NCBI RefSeq assembly: GCF_014652515.1
Contig: NZ_BMYY01000011.1
Coordinates: 61,362-125,361, forward strand
Direction of reading: 5' to 3'
Source of the DNA: Bacterioplanes sanyensis
Lineage (GTDB): Bacteria; Pseudomonadota; Gammaproteobacteria; Pseudomonadales; Oceanobacteraceae
DNA length: 64,000 bases
Shown: positions 17,141 to 26,865 of the stretch, piece by piece
How positions within the stretch are numbered: position 1 is the first letter of the stretch
How the letters are laid out: the number at the start of each line of letters is the position of its first letter
The notes under the pieces: generated by a model
What the model saw: the letters and a program-made list of their open reading frames with translations, nothing else
Databases searched by the model: none
Told to the model about the DNA's origin: nothing
Translations under genes and position numbers: made by a program

Positions 17141-20065
17141 ATGTTCTCACGTCTATTGCCGGTGGCTGTGGCTACCTTGGTGTCGCTGGCAGGTTGCAGC
17201 GGCAACTCCTCTTCCAGTAGTGGCGATTCTACGCCCACTCCAGATGTTGTTAACGGCTATGGCGGCGCGGGCAATATTGCCTCGGCGCAGGTGTTTGCGG
17301 TGCCACTCAATGCCCAGGGGCAGTTGAGCCAAGAAACCGACGAAGCCGGCAACCCGCTGTTGTCGGGCTATAAAGCCAGTACTGCGCCGACGGCGTACTA
17401 TCAGGTGTCCGTCGATGCCAAGCATCGCGGTCGACCGTATATATTGCTGCTGCGCAGTGATGATGACACCCAGCAGCGCTGTGAAGTGGTATCCGGTTGT
17501 GGCGACGTGCCCTATTTGGGCCAGGTCAGCTACAACGGTGAAGCGCTGGAGCTGCGTGCCGGGGTGGGCAGCATCGACAATGGTATGCGCATCAATATCA
17601 ATTGGCTCACGCATTTGGCCAGTGCCGTGGCCTATACCCATTACATTGATGAGGAGTCAGCCGGGCTAGATAACCCAACTGAGCCAACGGCGGGTTTATA
17701 CAGCCCCTACCGAATGGAGTTCGGTAACTTGTGGGTGTCGCGTTTGTTGGATGTGCCCGACGTTATCGCCACTCAGGCCATTGCGCCGTCGCAATTATTT
17801 CAGCCTACCGATATGAACTCGGCGGGCCTGACCCAGGCCATCGCTCAGGGCGCCTTGGTGGCGGCGGCCCAGCAACTGGCAGCCGAGCAACAGCAAAGTG
17901 TGCCGGCTTGGCTGAATGCCGTGATCGATCAGGTGTTAAATGCCGGCGGCCAGTTGCCGCAAAAAGACGATCAGGCCGACGTGTTCTCTCGCTTCGATCT
18001 TTACCAAGCTGCCCACCAGGTGCTGGCCGCCAATCTTGAGCACTTGCGCTCGATGCAAACCCAGATTCCGGCGGAAGCCGATGTCGCCCTGGCGCTGCTG
18101 GCACAAAAGCGTGACGCCCAGCAACTGGGTGCCATGACGCAAGTGGCCGTCTCTTCCGAAGATGTCGGTCTGTGGCTCGACAAACTGGCCAACGCCAAGT
18201 TGTTTATTCGTGATCTCAACGACCGCTTGGTCAACTTTAGCGGTGACAATGCCAATACCTGCGGCCGCGCCGGTGCCGGCGCAGATTGCCTGCCCAGCTT
18301 TGTCGACCCGCAATACGCCGATCGCGTGCGGGCCTATTATGCTCGCATTGACGAGGTCTATGACGGCTTATCGCCCACCTTTGCCAGTGCACGTGAGCAG
18401 TTACTGGACTTAAGCCAAGATTTCATCGCTTGCCTGAATGAGCAGTGCCCAACCCTATCGGCAGGCGCGTCATATAACGCCGATACTCAGCAGCTGCGGT
18501 TGCAAGGCAATGGTCACGACCTGACGCTGAGCTTTGCGCCGGCTTTGTTAGATGTCGCGGGTGAAGATGAAGGGCTGTATTACGCCTTTGATATTTTTGT
18601 CGATGGCCAACTACAGGCAGCGGGTACCACGCTGCAGTTTGAATCTGTCATGGAAGTGGACGCCAGCGGTGAGGAAGTTGAACAGCTCAATCGCTTGCGC
18701 TTGGTATTCAGTGATGAGGAGCCGGCGCGGGCGCTGCCGGCTTATCCGAATTTGGATGGCGCCCTGTGCGCTCAGATCCCCTGCAGCGATGCTCTGGGCT
18801 ACACCTTCAATTGGCCGCGCGTACGCCTAGGCTATGGCGATCAAAGCCTGCGCTTGGCGTTTGAGGCCTCGCTGATCGGCGTCAAAGACCCACTGCAGCC
18901 AGAGCTGCGCTATCACTACAACATCACCACGGCCTCGTTGGCGCTGCGGGTACAAGGTCCAGTGGTGGGCGTGATTACTGAACAAGGCGAAGAAGTGGAG
19001 CTGCGCGATCAAATGGAGTTGACCTTTGAGGGCAAAGCCAGCGCCGCCCCCGATTATTATTCAGACTCAGTCTGGCCTGAGCTGGATGATTTTTTTGTCG
19101 CCCGCTCCAGTGCAGAGGTGCCGGATTTGCAGCCGGACTTATTTCGCTTGCAAGTGGGCGATGACAGCGCCGAAGTGGACGGTCAGCAAGTGGCGCTGCA
19201 ATACATGACCGTCACCACCCAAGGCATTGGCGCCAATCGCTTTGAGCTGTTCCAGCTCGACGGTGAGAAGGTGCTGCGCAAGTGCTTGCTGAGCAGTGAC
19301 AATGAGGTTGTGGCTTGCCCGGATCGTGTGGTGGTGGAAGACGATGTTAGCTTTCAGTCGATCTTAGACGACGGCCAGTTATCCAGTTTTGTAATGCCAT
19401 CACGCGGAGTGTATCGCATTGACTACCGCCAAGATGAGCACGGTGCTTTGGTCAGTGGCTTTGATCAAACCCTCGATGGCACCTTAGTTGCCTCCATGAT
19501 TCAGGGCATTGATAGCCTCAGCGTGCAGCTGGCGCATGAGTTTGTTGATGGCACGGGTGCCGATGCTGAACGTGCGCCATTTGGCATCGCGCGTTTGAGC
19601 CTGAGTCGTAAGCAGGCCGATGTATGGGAAGCGGCACTGTCCGTTGGCTACGACTACGACTATTTGGTTGATGTCTTGCCGACCGGTGAGCGTGCGCAAA
19701 GCCTTTACCTTTCTTACTTAACACGTTTATCCGCTGCCACGCGCGACGACGAGGACATTATTGTCGCCACTGAACTGGGGGCTTTGGTGGTGTTTCGCGG
19801 CGGCGTTACCTTGCTGGGTAGCGACAGTGGTGAAAACATCGGTATGCAAATCGCCAGTCGGGTGGAGTATCAGCGTGACAAAGACGCTGACGACGCCAGC
19901 GGTGCTTGCGGCTTAATTAACCGCAAGGAAACCGTGGCCAAAGACTGTGATGCGCTGGCTTACATTAATTTCCGTGGCGCCCTGGTGGGCATTATTCGCG
20001 AAGAGCAAGACGGCGTGTATGTGGCGCGCTTTGCCGACGGCGAGTTTATGGTGCTGGGGGGCTGA
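17141..20065 (+). CDS. Giant lipoprotein of unknown function (paralogue of the one at 10081)
   Basis: 974 residues. A signal sequence ends in the lipobox VSLAGCS (Cys about residue 19), followed by a Ser-rich linker. No known domain was recognised. It shares with the 10,081 protein the overall length, a CEVVSGCG motif near residue 120, and a C-terminal block INFRGALVGIIREEQDG...VARFADGEFMVL. Sequence between the anchors is strongly diverged. The ATG at 17,141 is preceded by AGAAG. The stop TGA overlaps the ATG of the barrel-like gene by one base, so the two are coupled. Exported and lipid-anchored is a prediction; function unknown. Confidence 0.85.
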   Translation: MFSRLLPVAVATLVSLAGCSGNSSSSSGDSTPTPDVVNGYGGAGNIASAQVFAVPLNAQGQLSQETDEAGNPLLSGYKASTAPTAYYQVSVDAKHRGRPYILLLRSDDDTQQRCEVVSGCGDVPYLGQVSYNGEALELRAGVGSIDNGMRININWLTHLASAVAYTHYIDEESAGLDNPTEPTAGLYSPYRMEFGNLWVSRLLDVPDVIATQAIAPSQLFQPTDMNSAGLTQAIAQGALVAAAQQLAAEQQQSVPAWLNAVIDQVLNAGGQLPQKDDQADVFSRFDLYQAAHQVLAANLEHLRSMQTQIPAEADVALALLAQKRDAQQLGAMTQVAVSSEDVGLWLDKLANAKLFIRDLNDRLVNFSGDNANTCGRAGAGADCLPSFVDPQYADRVRAYYARIDEVYDGLSPTFASAREQLLDLSQDFIACLNEQCPTLSAGASYNADTQQLRLQGNGHDLTLSFAPALLDVAGEDEGLYYAFDIFVDGQLQAAGTTLQFESVMEVDASGEEVEQLNRLRLVFSDEEPARALPAYPNLDGALCAQIPCSDALGYTFNWPRVRLGYGDQSLRLAFEASLIGVKDPLQPELRYHYNITTASLALRVQGPVVGVITEQGEEVELRDQMELTFEGKASAAPDYYSDSVWPELDDFFVARSSAEVPDLQPDLFRLQVGDDSAEVDGQQVALQYMTVTTQGIGANRFELFQLDGEKVLRKCLLSSDNEVVACPDRVVVEDDVSFQSILDDGQLSSFVMPSRGVYRIDYRQDEHGALVSGFDQTLDGTLVASMIQGIDSLSVQLAHEFVDGTGADAERAPFGIARLSLSRKQADVWEAALSVGYDYDYLVDVLPTGERAQSLYLSYLTRLSAATRDDEDIIVATELGALVVFRGGVTLLGSDSGENIGMQIASRVEYQRDKDADDASGACGLINRKETVAKDCDALAYINFRGALVGIIREEQDGVYVARFADGEFMVLGG

Positions 20066-21090
20066 TGCGCTTTTTTCTGCCGTTGTTGCTGGCCAGCTCT
20101 GTCAGTCAGGCTGAGGGTGTGTTTGCCGAGCTGGACTGGCTGGCCAGTTCAGAGCCGGTGCCGCTGCATTCCATGCTGTACGGTTGGGACAGCAGCTTTC
20201 AAGGTGGCGATAACGCCTATGCGGATTTACAGCGGCGGCTGGGCTTTGAGTTTGACGTCGGCGCTTTGCAGGCACACATTGCCTGGCAGCAGCGTGAATA
20301 TTACGCCTTGCGCTTTAATGCGGCGACGGCGCGCTTTTATCGCGACCTGGAGCAGGGTGATGACCATCAGGGCGAAGGACGTTTGCAGCTGGCGGTGGAG
20401 CAGTTTCGCAGTGAAGGACTGCGCTTGGGCGTGGCTTTTGATGTCGATGGCTGGCGTCTTGAGCCGCGGGTGAGCCTGTTTCAAATCAGCGATTTTCAGT
20501 TCGGCCAACTGCGCGGTGTGATCCGTGACGGTCAGGCGTCATCGACATTGGATTACGCCTTTAACGACGACAAAATTCTCGATTATCAAGCCGATGTGCC
20601 GACCGGGCAGGGCGCGTCGTTGGATTTAGCCGTCAGCAAGGCCTGGCAGCAGTGGCGGCTGGATTTTGAGGTCCGCGATGGCTGGAACCGTCTGTGGCTG
20701 CAAGACGCAGCATTTACCGAGGGCTGCATTAATTTTGGTGACGCCGGTACCCGCGTCTGCAACAGCGACGGTCTGGCATCGGGCCGTTCAGGCCAGCGTG
20801 ATCGAACCGAGCGCATCGCCAGCCGCTATCAACTGGCGCTGGCGTATCAGGACTGGCAGTTGCAGCTGTTGCATCATGACCGCTATCAGCGCTTGGGTGT
20901 CCGCAAGCACTGGCGCTGGCCTGGTGCTGGTAAATGGCTAACCGCTTTGTACACCGACAAACAATGGCAGTTGGGGTGGCAAGGCACGGTATGGCAGCAG
21001 CGGTTGCAGGTCAGTGTGCTGGCCGATGACATTCGACCGCATTTCGTCCGCCAAACGCAGCTGCAACTGGCTTGGAGCTATCAGTGGTAG
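20065..21090 (+). CDS. Predicted outer-membrane beta-barrel protein
   Basis: 341 residues with a cleavable signal peptide (MRFFLPLLLASSVSQAEG). The mature part alternates polar and hydrophobic residues in many short strands (for example LQLAVEQFRSEGLRLGVAF, WRLEPRVSLFQI) and ends in an aromatic residue (AWSYQW), the usual mark of outer-membrane barrels. One Cys pair (EGCINFGDAGTRVC) may form a loop disulfide. It overlaps the upstream lipoprotein by one base, so the two products probably work together at the outer membrane. No family was recognised. Confidence 0.75.
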   Translation: MRFFLPLLLASSVSQAEGVFAELDWLASSEPVPLHSMLYGWDSSFQGGDNAYADLQRRLGFEFDVGALQAHIAWQQREYYALRFNAATARFYRDLEQGDDHQGEGRLQLAVEQFRSEGLRLGVAFDVDGWRLEPRVSLFQISDFQFGQLRGVIRDGQASSTLDYAFNDDKILDYQADVPTGQGASLDLAVSKAWQQWRLDFEVRDGWNRLWLQDAAFTEGCINFGDAGTRVCNSDGLASGRSGQRDRTERIASRYQLALAYQDWQLQLLHHDRYQRLGVRKHWRWPGAGKWLTALYTDKQWQLGWQGTVWQQRLQVSVLADDIRPHFVRQTQLQLAWSYQW

Positions 21091-21191
21091 TCCTAATGTT
21101 GGTCGCAGTGGCTGGTGTAGTGACAGCCGCGCTCTACGCCAGCGTTTGAATCCGGTATCATGGCGCCTTTGTTGTTAGCCTGCGACCTGGC

Positions 21192-22718
21192 ATGTATTTA
21201 GAGCACTTTGGCCTCGACCGCTTCCCGTTCACCATTGCCCCTGACCCCAGCTTTTTGTTTCCCTTGCCGGGGCATCAGGAAGGCTTGGCGCATCTGCAAT
21301 ACAGCCTGACGGGCCACGGTGGACTGATTTGCTTAACCGGTGAGGTCGGCACGGGCAAAACTACCTTGTGCCGCGCATTTTTGAATCAAACGCCGGGCCA
21401 GGTGCGCACTGCCTATGTGTTTAATCCGCAGTTATCGGCCATCGAGCTGTTGCAAGCCTTGTGTGATGAATTGGGCATTGCTTATAGCGCCGAGGCGTCG
21501 CAAAAACAGCTGTATGATCGCCTTAATCAACAGTTGTTGCTTTGGTATGCCAACGGTGAGCGCGTCATTGTGGTCATTGATGAAGCGCAATCGATGCCGC
21601 CGAGCTTATTAGAGCAGATACGCTTGCTCACCAATTTAGAAACCGATTCTGCCAAGTTGCTGACCCTGATTTTGGTTGGCCAGCCGGAGCTAAATACCTG
21701 GCTGCAACAGCCGCAGTTGCGCCAGCTCAATCAGCGCATTACTGCGCGTTATCATTTGCAGGGTTTGCAGCGCCATCAAGTCATGGCCTACCTCGATCAT
21801 CGCATGCAGGCGGCGGGCGCTCAGGCGGGTTGTTTTAGTCGCGCCGCCGCCATGCGCATGTGGCGCGCCAGTGGCGGTGTGCCACGGCTGCTGAACGCTT
21901 TGGCCGATCGCGCCTTATTGGGCGCCTACGCCCATGGCAAGCTGCAAGTGACACGAGCGCAAGCGATGGGTGCAGAGCGCGAGGTGCTGCCGAGCAAGGC
22001 TGCTGCTCGTTCTGCTAGTGCTCAGCCGGTTTGGTCTTGGCGGCCGGTAACCCTGGTTGTATGCGTGGCTGCAACCGTGGCTATGGCAGCGCTGGTGTTG
22101 CCGTATTTAGCGCAGTTGCCGAGCTGGCAGAGCATGCAGCCTGACGCCGTAGTTGCTGAAGTGGCTGCTGAAGTGGCTGCTGACGTGGATGCCGAGTTCG
22201 ACGCTGACAGCGCCGATCCAGTCGCGCGCCTGGCACATCAGCAAGGGCTCGCGGCTCGCTCCTGCGATGAGCTGGCGGCCCTTGGCTGGCAATGCCTCTG
22301 GGTGAACTGGCCGTTGGCCGACATTCGCGCCCAGCGCTTTCCGGCACTGGTGCAAGGCGTTGACCGGCGCTGGCGTGGTGCTGAGCAAGCCAGCAACTCT
22401 CCGCGCAGCTATCAGGGTCAGGCATTGATCTTATGGCAGCCACCCGCGGGCTATAACGGCTTGCTGCGTCCGGGTGAGCGGAGTGCGCTGGTGCCCTGGC
22501 TGCGCCAGCGCCTGGGCATGGAGTGGCAGCAAGGCTGGCAAACCATTGCGCCTTCCGGCCAGGCGGCGAGTTTGCCGCAAGATTTATACGACCCGCTGCT
22601 GGCCAATCGGGTGGCTCAGTTTCAGGCGCGGCAAGGCTTGAGTGCTGATCGCATCATTGGCCCTCGCACTGTGATCGCATTGCAAAGTCAGGCGCGCATG
22701 GCCGGGGAGGAAGGCTAG
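21192..22718 (+). CDS. ExeA/GspA-like AAA ATPase with peptidoglycan-binding domain
   Basis: 508 residues. The cytoplasmic AAA+ domain (about 1-265) opens with the ExeA N-terminus YLEHFGLDRFPFTIAPDPSF. It has Walker A GEVGTGKTT near residue 54 and Walker B VIVVIDEAQ near 130. One transmembrane helix follows (about 280-305), then a periplasmic part ending in a PG-binding domain (VAQFQARQGL...GPRTVIALQ). In type II secretion, GspA with GspB remodels or binds peptidoglycan to assemble the secretin ring. gspB follows with a one-base overlap, but no other secretion genes are near. Confidence 0.9.
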   Translation: MYLEHFGLDRFPFTIAPDPSFLFPLPGHQEGLAHLQYSLTGHGGLICLTGEVGTGKTTLCRAFLNQTPGQVRTAYVFNPQLSAIELLQALCDELGIAYSAEASQKQLYDRLNQQLLLWYANGERVIVVIDEAQSMPPSLLEQIRLLTNLETDSAKLLTLILVGQPELNTWLQQPQLRQLNQRITARYHLQGLQRHQVMAYLDHRMQAAGAQAGCFSRAAAMRMWRASGGVPRLLNALADRALLGAYAHGKLQVTRAQAMGAEREVLPSKAAARSASAQPVWSWRPVTLVVCVAATVAMAALVLPYLAQLPSWQSMQPDAVVAEVAAEVAADVDAEFDADSADPVARLAHQQGLAARSCDELAALGWQCLWVNWPLADIRAQRFPALVQGVDRRWRGAEQASNSPRSYQGQALILWQPPAGYNGLLRPGERSALVPWLRQRLGMEWQQGWQTIAPSGQAASLPQDLYDPLLANRVAQFQARQGLSADRIIGPRTVIALQSQARMAGEEG

Positions 22719-23503
22719 TGTCTTATATCCTCGAAGCGCTGAAAAAATCTCAGCAACAGGCGGAGCAGCAATCCGAGCGCTCACCTGAGCAAACCACTGA
22801 GGCACCACTGGCGCCTCATCTGCTCACGCAATGGCCTCAACCTGGCTCGCCGCAACGGTCTTTGTGGCCGTGGCTAGCCGTGACATTGCTGGTCACCATC
22901 CTGGTGTCGCTGCTGTTGTATCGCTGGACGCTGTCAGAAAATGTGCCGCAGGTATCAGACGATGTGGTGCCTATGGTGTCAGGGAGAGAAGCAGAACAGC
23001 GGCTTGCACCCGAAAGGGAGAGCCCTGTAGTCGTGCCTGCGCAGCCGGTGGTTGAGGTGAGTGCTGCCCCGCGCCTCGTACCTGGGACCGCGCCTGAAAG
23101 CGACGCGGTTGCTCCAGAGCTGGCAGTACAAGTGCCGACGCAATCTGTGGTAGCCGCCAAAACGGAGGTTTCGCCCTCAGCTCCAACTTCTGTTTCAACC
23201 TCTGTGTCATCTACTGCGCCGTCTGCTCGGACTTCCTCGGCTCGCGGTCAGGTCACGCAGCGCACCTTGCCGCCTTTGTCGGAGCTGCGCAAAATTCCAG
23301 ATTTGATCATCACCGGACACATTTATTCGACCCAGGCCAGTGCTCGGCAAGTCACCATGAATGGCCGAGTGTGGGGCGAGGGGGATCGCATCGCCACAGA
23401 TGTCACACTGACCACCATTACCCATGATGGCATTGAGCTGGATGTGGCCGGCTGGCCGCTCACGATTCACCGCAACCGCGGCTGGCAAAGCCTTTCGGAC
23501 TAA
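22718..23503 (+). CDS. gspB: General secretion pathway protein B
   Basis: 261 residues with the diagnostic N-terminus MSYILEALKKSQQQ, a membrane helix at about residues 46-66 (LWPWLAVTLLVTILVSLLLY), a low-complexity Ala/Val/Ser/Pro periplasmic linker, and the C-terminal GspB domain (PPLSELRKIPDLIITGHIYS onward). It works with the ATPase encoded just upstream in secretin assembly. GTG start; the A of the upstream TAG/GTG junction leaves a one-base overlap. dinG starts two bases after its stop. Confidence 0.9.
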   Translation: MSYILEALKKSQQQAEQQSERSPEQTTEAPLAPHLLTQWPQPGSPQRSLWPWLAVTLLVTILVSLLLYRWTLSENVPQVSDDVVPMVSGREAEQRLAPERESPVVVPAQPVVEVSAAPRLVPGTAPESDAVAPELAVQVPTQSVVAAKTEVSPSAPTSVSTSVSSTAPSARTSSARGQVTQRTLPPLSELRKIPDLIITGHIYSTQASARQVTMNGRVWGEGDRIATDVTLTTITHDGIELDVAGWPLTIHRNRGWQSLSD

Positions 23504-23505
23504 AC

Positions 23506-25599
23506 ATGCTGAACAACGAGACCAAACAACGCATTCAGGCTTTGTACCGTGAATGCATCGCCGATATGGGCTTAAAGCCGCGCTACGGGCAGCGCGTCAT
23601 GATTGCAGAAATCGCCAAAACCCTGGGGGCTGTTCAAGAAGACGACAAAGGTCAGCGCAGCAATGACCAAGGCATTGCCGTGGTGGAAGCCGGCACCGGC
23701 ACGGGTAAAACTCTGGCCTACTTGCTGGCTTCGCTGCCCATTGCCATCGAGCGCGAGAAAAAACTGTTGGTGTCGACGGCGACGGTGGCACTGCAAGAGC
23801 AAATTCTCGATAAAGACTTGCCGGCATTGAAGAAAACTCTGTCCATGCCGTTTAACTTTGCCCTTGCCAAGGGGCGGGGGCGTTATTTGTGTTTGCTCAA
23901 ACTGGATAAAGCGCTGCAACAGTTGTCGGGCATTTTATCGACCACCATCGACTTATTTGAGCAAAGCCCAGAAGAGCAAGATAAAGAACTCTACGAATCC
24001 ATGCTCACCGCCTACGGCCGTGGTAGCTGGGACGGCGACCGTGATCGCTGGGCCGATGAAATCGAACCGGACCAATGGCAGCATGTGACGGCGACCCATC
24101 GCGAGTGCTCCAATCGGCGTTGCCCGCATTTTAATAATTGCGCCTTTTTTAAAGCCCGCGAGGCGATGGAAAACGCCGATGTCATCGTCGCCAACCATGA
24201 CCTAGTGCTGGCCGATTTATCCTTAGGTGGCGGGGCTGTATTGCCGGCACCGGATAAAACCCTGTACGTGTTTGACGAAGGCCATCATCTGGCCGACAAA
24301 GCGCTCAACCATTTTCGCTTGGAAATCGGCGCCCGCGCGCAGCGCCAGTGGCTGCGCCAACTCGAAAAGGGCTTAGAGCAGTTTATTGGCGATGCCGGCA
24401 TTCCACCGGCTCTGATGCATTCGCTGAGCGAAGCGCCGGGGCAAATTCAGTCGTTGATCCAAAGCCTGAGCTTATTGTGGCCGCTGCTGATGGAGCAGCT
24501 CGGTGATCGTGAGCGCTTGCGTTACGAGTTTGGTCGCTTGCCAGATAACCTACGCGATTTGCTGGCCAACTTGCGTGGCCCATTGCAGCCGTTATTGCAG
24601 ACTCTGGATAAGCTCAATGACAGTTTGCAAACCTCCCTTGACCCTAAAGAAACCGGCGATTTCGCCCGCGACGTCGCCGAAAACTGGCAAACACCCATGG
24701 CGATGATGCTGGCGCGCGCTGAGCAATTATCCGAAGCCTTGTCTTGGTTGTGTGCGGAGGAAGAAGAGGGCGCACTGCCGGTGGCACGCTGGCTTAGTCG
24801 TGTGCCGATGGGCGATGACTGGGATATTCGCCTCAGCGCCTCGCCCATTGCCATTGCCGATCAGCTCAGGCGCAATCTATGGTCACGTTGTTACGGCGCG
24901 GTGGTGACATCGGCCACACTGACGGCATTGAACAGCTTTAGCAAGTTGCAGTGGGAGGCTGGCTTGCCGGATTGGGCATCCTACCATCGCGTTGCCAGCC
25001 CATTTGACTATGCCGCGGCGGGCGAGCTGGAGCTGGTGTCATTGGCTTCAGACCCAAAAAGCGAGCAGTTCCAGCAAGACGTAGAAGCCTGGTTGCAGCA
25101 GCATGTTGATTTGGCCCGTGGCACTTTGGTGCTGTTTAGCTCGCGTGCTCAGCTTGAGGCGACCCGCGACGCCGTGTTGAGCGATTGGCGTGAAACCTTA
25201 TTGTGCCAGGGCTTTTTGCCCAAAGCGGAAATCGTGCGCCGGCATAAACAGCGCATTGACGATGGCGGTGGCAATGTCATTTTTGGTTTGGCCAGCTTTG
25301 CTGAGGGCATCGACTTACCGGGCGACTATGTCACTCACGTGGTGATTGTGAAAATCCCGTTTGCCGTACCCGATGATCCGATTCAGGCGGCCACCAGTGA
25401 GTGGCTAGAAAGTCGTGGTCGCAACGCCTTTATGGATTTAACCCTGCCAGCGGCATCGATTAGGCTGGTGCAAGCCTGTGGTCGCTTAATTCGCAAAGAA
25501 AGCGACCGCGGGCGCATCAGCGTGCTCGATAAGCGCTTAACCACAAAGCGCTATGGCCGCTTGCTGGTGGAATCGTTACCGCCGCTGCGGCGCATCTAG
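23506..25599 (+). CDS. dinG: ATP-dependent DNA helicase DinG
   Basis: XPD-like superfamily 2 helicase, 697 residues. Walker A EAGTGTGKTLAYL is near residue 65. Four cysteines of the iron-sulfur domain lie between about 125 and 215 (YLCLLKL, then HRECSNRRCPHFNNC). The DEAH box is DEGHHL near 255, VTSATL near 470, and the arginine-finger motif QACGRLIR near 655. DinG unwinds DNA 5' to 3' and resolves R-loops and replication conflicts (family knowledge). It starts two bases after gspB, so it is probably cotranscribed, and converges with the hydrolase gene leaving only 3 bases between stops. Confidence 0.95.
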   Translation: MLNNETKQRIQALYRECIADMGLKPRYGQRVMIAEIAKTLGAVQEDDKGQRSNDQGIAVVEAGTGTGKTLAYLLASLPIAIEREKKLLVSTATVALQEQILDKDLPALKKTLSMPFNFALAKGRGRYLCLLKLDKALQQLSGILSTTIDLFEQSPEEQDKELYESMLTAYGRGSWDGDRDRWADEIEPDQWQHVTATHRECSNRRCPHFNNCAFFKAREAMENADVIVANHDLVLADLSLGGGAVLPAPDKTLYVFDEGHHLADKALNHFRLEIGARAQRQWLRQLEKGLEQFIGDAGIPPALMHSLSEAPGQIQSLIQSLSLLWPLLMEQLGDRERLRYEFGRLPDNLRDLLANLRGPLQPLLQTLDKLNDSLQTSLDPKETGDFARDVAENWQTPMAMMLARAEQLSEALSWLCAEEEEGALPVARWLSRVPMGDDWDIRLSASPIAIADQLRRNLWSRCYGAVVTSATLTALNSFSKLQWEAGLPDWASYHRVASPFDYAAAGELELVSLASDPKSEQFQQDVEAWLQQHVDLARGTLVLFSSRAQLEATRDAVLSDWRETLLCQGFLPKAEIVRRHKQRIDDGGGNVIFGLASFAEGIDLPGDYVTHVVIVKIPFAVPDDPIQAATSEWLESRGRNAFMDLTLPAASIRLVQACGRLIRKESDRGRISVLDKRLTTKRYGRLLVESLPPLRRI

Positions 25600-25602
25600 C
25601 TG

Positions 25603-26865
25603 CTAGGCCAGTTGGCTGTCCAAAGCGCTAGGCTCAGAGCGAATCATCAAAATGTGCTCTTGCAAGTAAGCCAGCAGCTGGTCAGCTTGCTTGAGCTGAC
25701 GCTGAATGATCAGGCAACGCAGTTGCTGGCGATCTCTCTCCAAAATACGCACATGGAAGCGACCGCCAGCCTCGGGCAACTCTAGGTAAAGCTGCTGGCA
25801 ATGCTCATTAAGAGCCAGATCTGGCTGCAGCTGCTGTATCACGCAGCCGGCAAAATTAATGTTGCTGATGCGTACCGTGTGGGTTTTGCCGCTGGCTTCG
25901 TCTACTAGCTGATAGGGTTGCTCTAATGGCCGCTGGCGGCTTTGCAGGCGTTGATCTTGGCGTTGGTAGTGGGCGGCATCGTGCAGCGTCACGCCGTCAA
26001 TGGCATCAATGCTTTGGCCGCACATAAAGCGATGGAACAAGGCACAGGCCGCTTCGCGACGCTCAAACTGAGCTAAGTGATCGGCGTTATGAATGACGGC
26101 AAACTGGCCTTGCGCACATTGGCTGGCAAACGCGGCGTTTTCTGATGGCAGTGTGAAGTTGTCAAACTCACCCGTGGCGACCAGTGTCGGTACACTGGGG
26201 TACTGCGTAAACCCTTCAAATTCCAGCAAGCGACGGGTGTTTTGCTCATAGCGTGCACGTTCGTTGTTGTCCAAGCGAGCAATTTGCCGGTACAGCAACT
26301 TGCGATAGGTGGGGCTCACTTCCGTGCGTTGCAAGCGACTGTGGTTGATCAAGTTGCAGACCGCGGTGGTGGCAAAGGCTTCCATCTGACCGCTGGCCAG
26401 CAGCTGCAAGGAGTCTTCCAATAAGGTGATCAGGCTTTGCCGACGAAAACAGGTGATGCCTGACAGCAGCAGTTTTTCTACCCGTAGTGGGTATGCGGCG
26501 GTATATAGAGATGCCATGGCTGAGCCGTAACTGATGCCCAGTAAGATGACCTGCTCAAGTTGCTGGCGCTCGATAAAGGCATGCAGCAAGTCGGCGTAAT
26601 CCGACAAGCCTAGCTCCGGCGCTAACTGCTGGTTATTCCCCTGCGAAGGCAGGTCCAGCAGTATCACTGGGTGGGTCTCTAATACCTGCTCTACTTCATG
26701 GCGAAAAGAGCCAAAGCTTTGAAAAGCACCGCCTAGAAAAATCACCGGTGTTTGCTCGCTGTTATGCGGCTGGCTGAAGGACAGGTACTCGAGTTTGTAT
26801 TGACCGACCCAAACAGTGTCTGGGGCAGCTCGCAGGCTGGCTACGGAGAAGGGTGAGAAATCCAT
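25603..26865 (-). CDS. Alpha/beta hydrolase fused to a PilZ-like domain
   Basis: 420 residues. Residues about 1-275 are an alpha/beta hydrolase: oxyanion stretch LGGAFQSFGSF, nucleophile elbow GISYGSA, a late Asp in ATGEFDNF and His in HNADHLAQF. Residues about 300-400 look PilZ-like: RQRPLEQPY resembles the RxxxR motif and SNINFAGCVI the D/N-x-S-x-x-G motif, with the Ser replaced by Asn. PilZ domains usually bind cyclic di-GMP, and the altered motif may weaken that. No substrate can be named. It is monocistronic, downstream of an AT-rich 197-bp spacer. Confidence 0.75.
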   Translation of the reverse strand: MDFSPFSVASLRAAPDTVWVGQYKLEYLSFSQPHNSEQTPVIFLGGAFQSFGSFRHEVEQVLETHPVILLDLPSQGNNQQLAPELGLSDYADLLHAFIERQQLEQVILLGISYGSAMASLYTAAYPLRVEKLLLSGITCFRRQSLITLLEDSLQLLASGQMEAFATTAVCNLINHSRLQRTEVSPTYRKLLYRQIARLDNNERARYEQNTRRLLEFEGFTQYPSVPTLVATGEFDNFTLPSENAAFASQCAQGQFAVIHNADHLAQFERREAACALFHRFMCGQSIDAIDGVTLHDAAHYQRQDQRLQSRQRPLEQPYQLVDEASGKTHTVRISNINFAGCVIQQLQPDLALNEHCQQLYLELPEAGGRFHVRILERDRQQLRCLIIQRQLKQADQLLAYLQEHILMIRSEPSALDSQLA

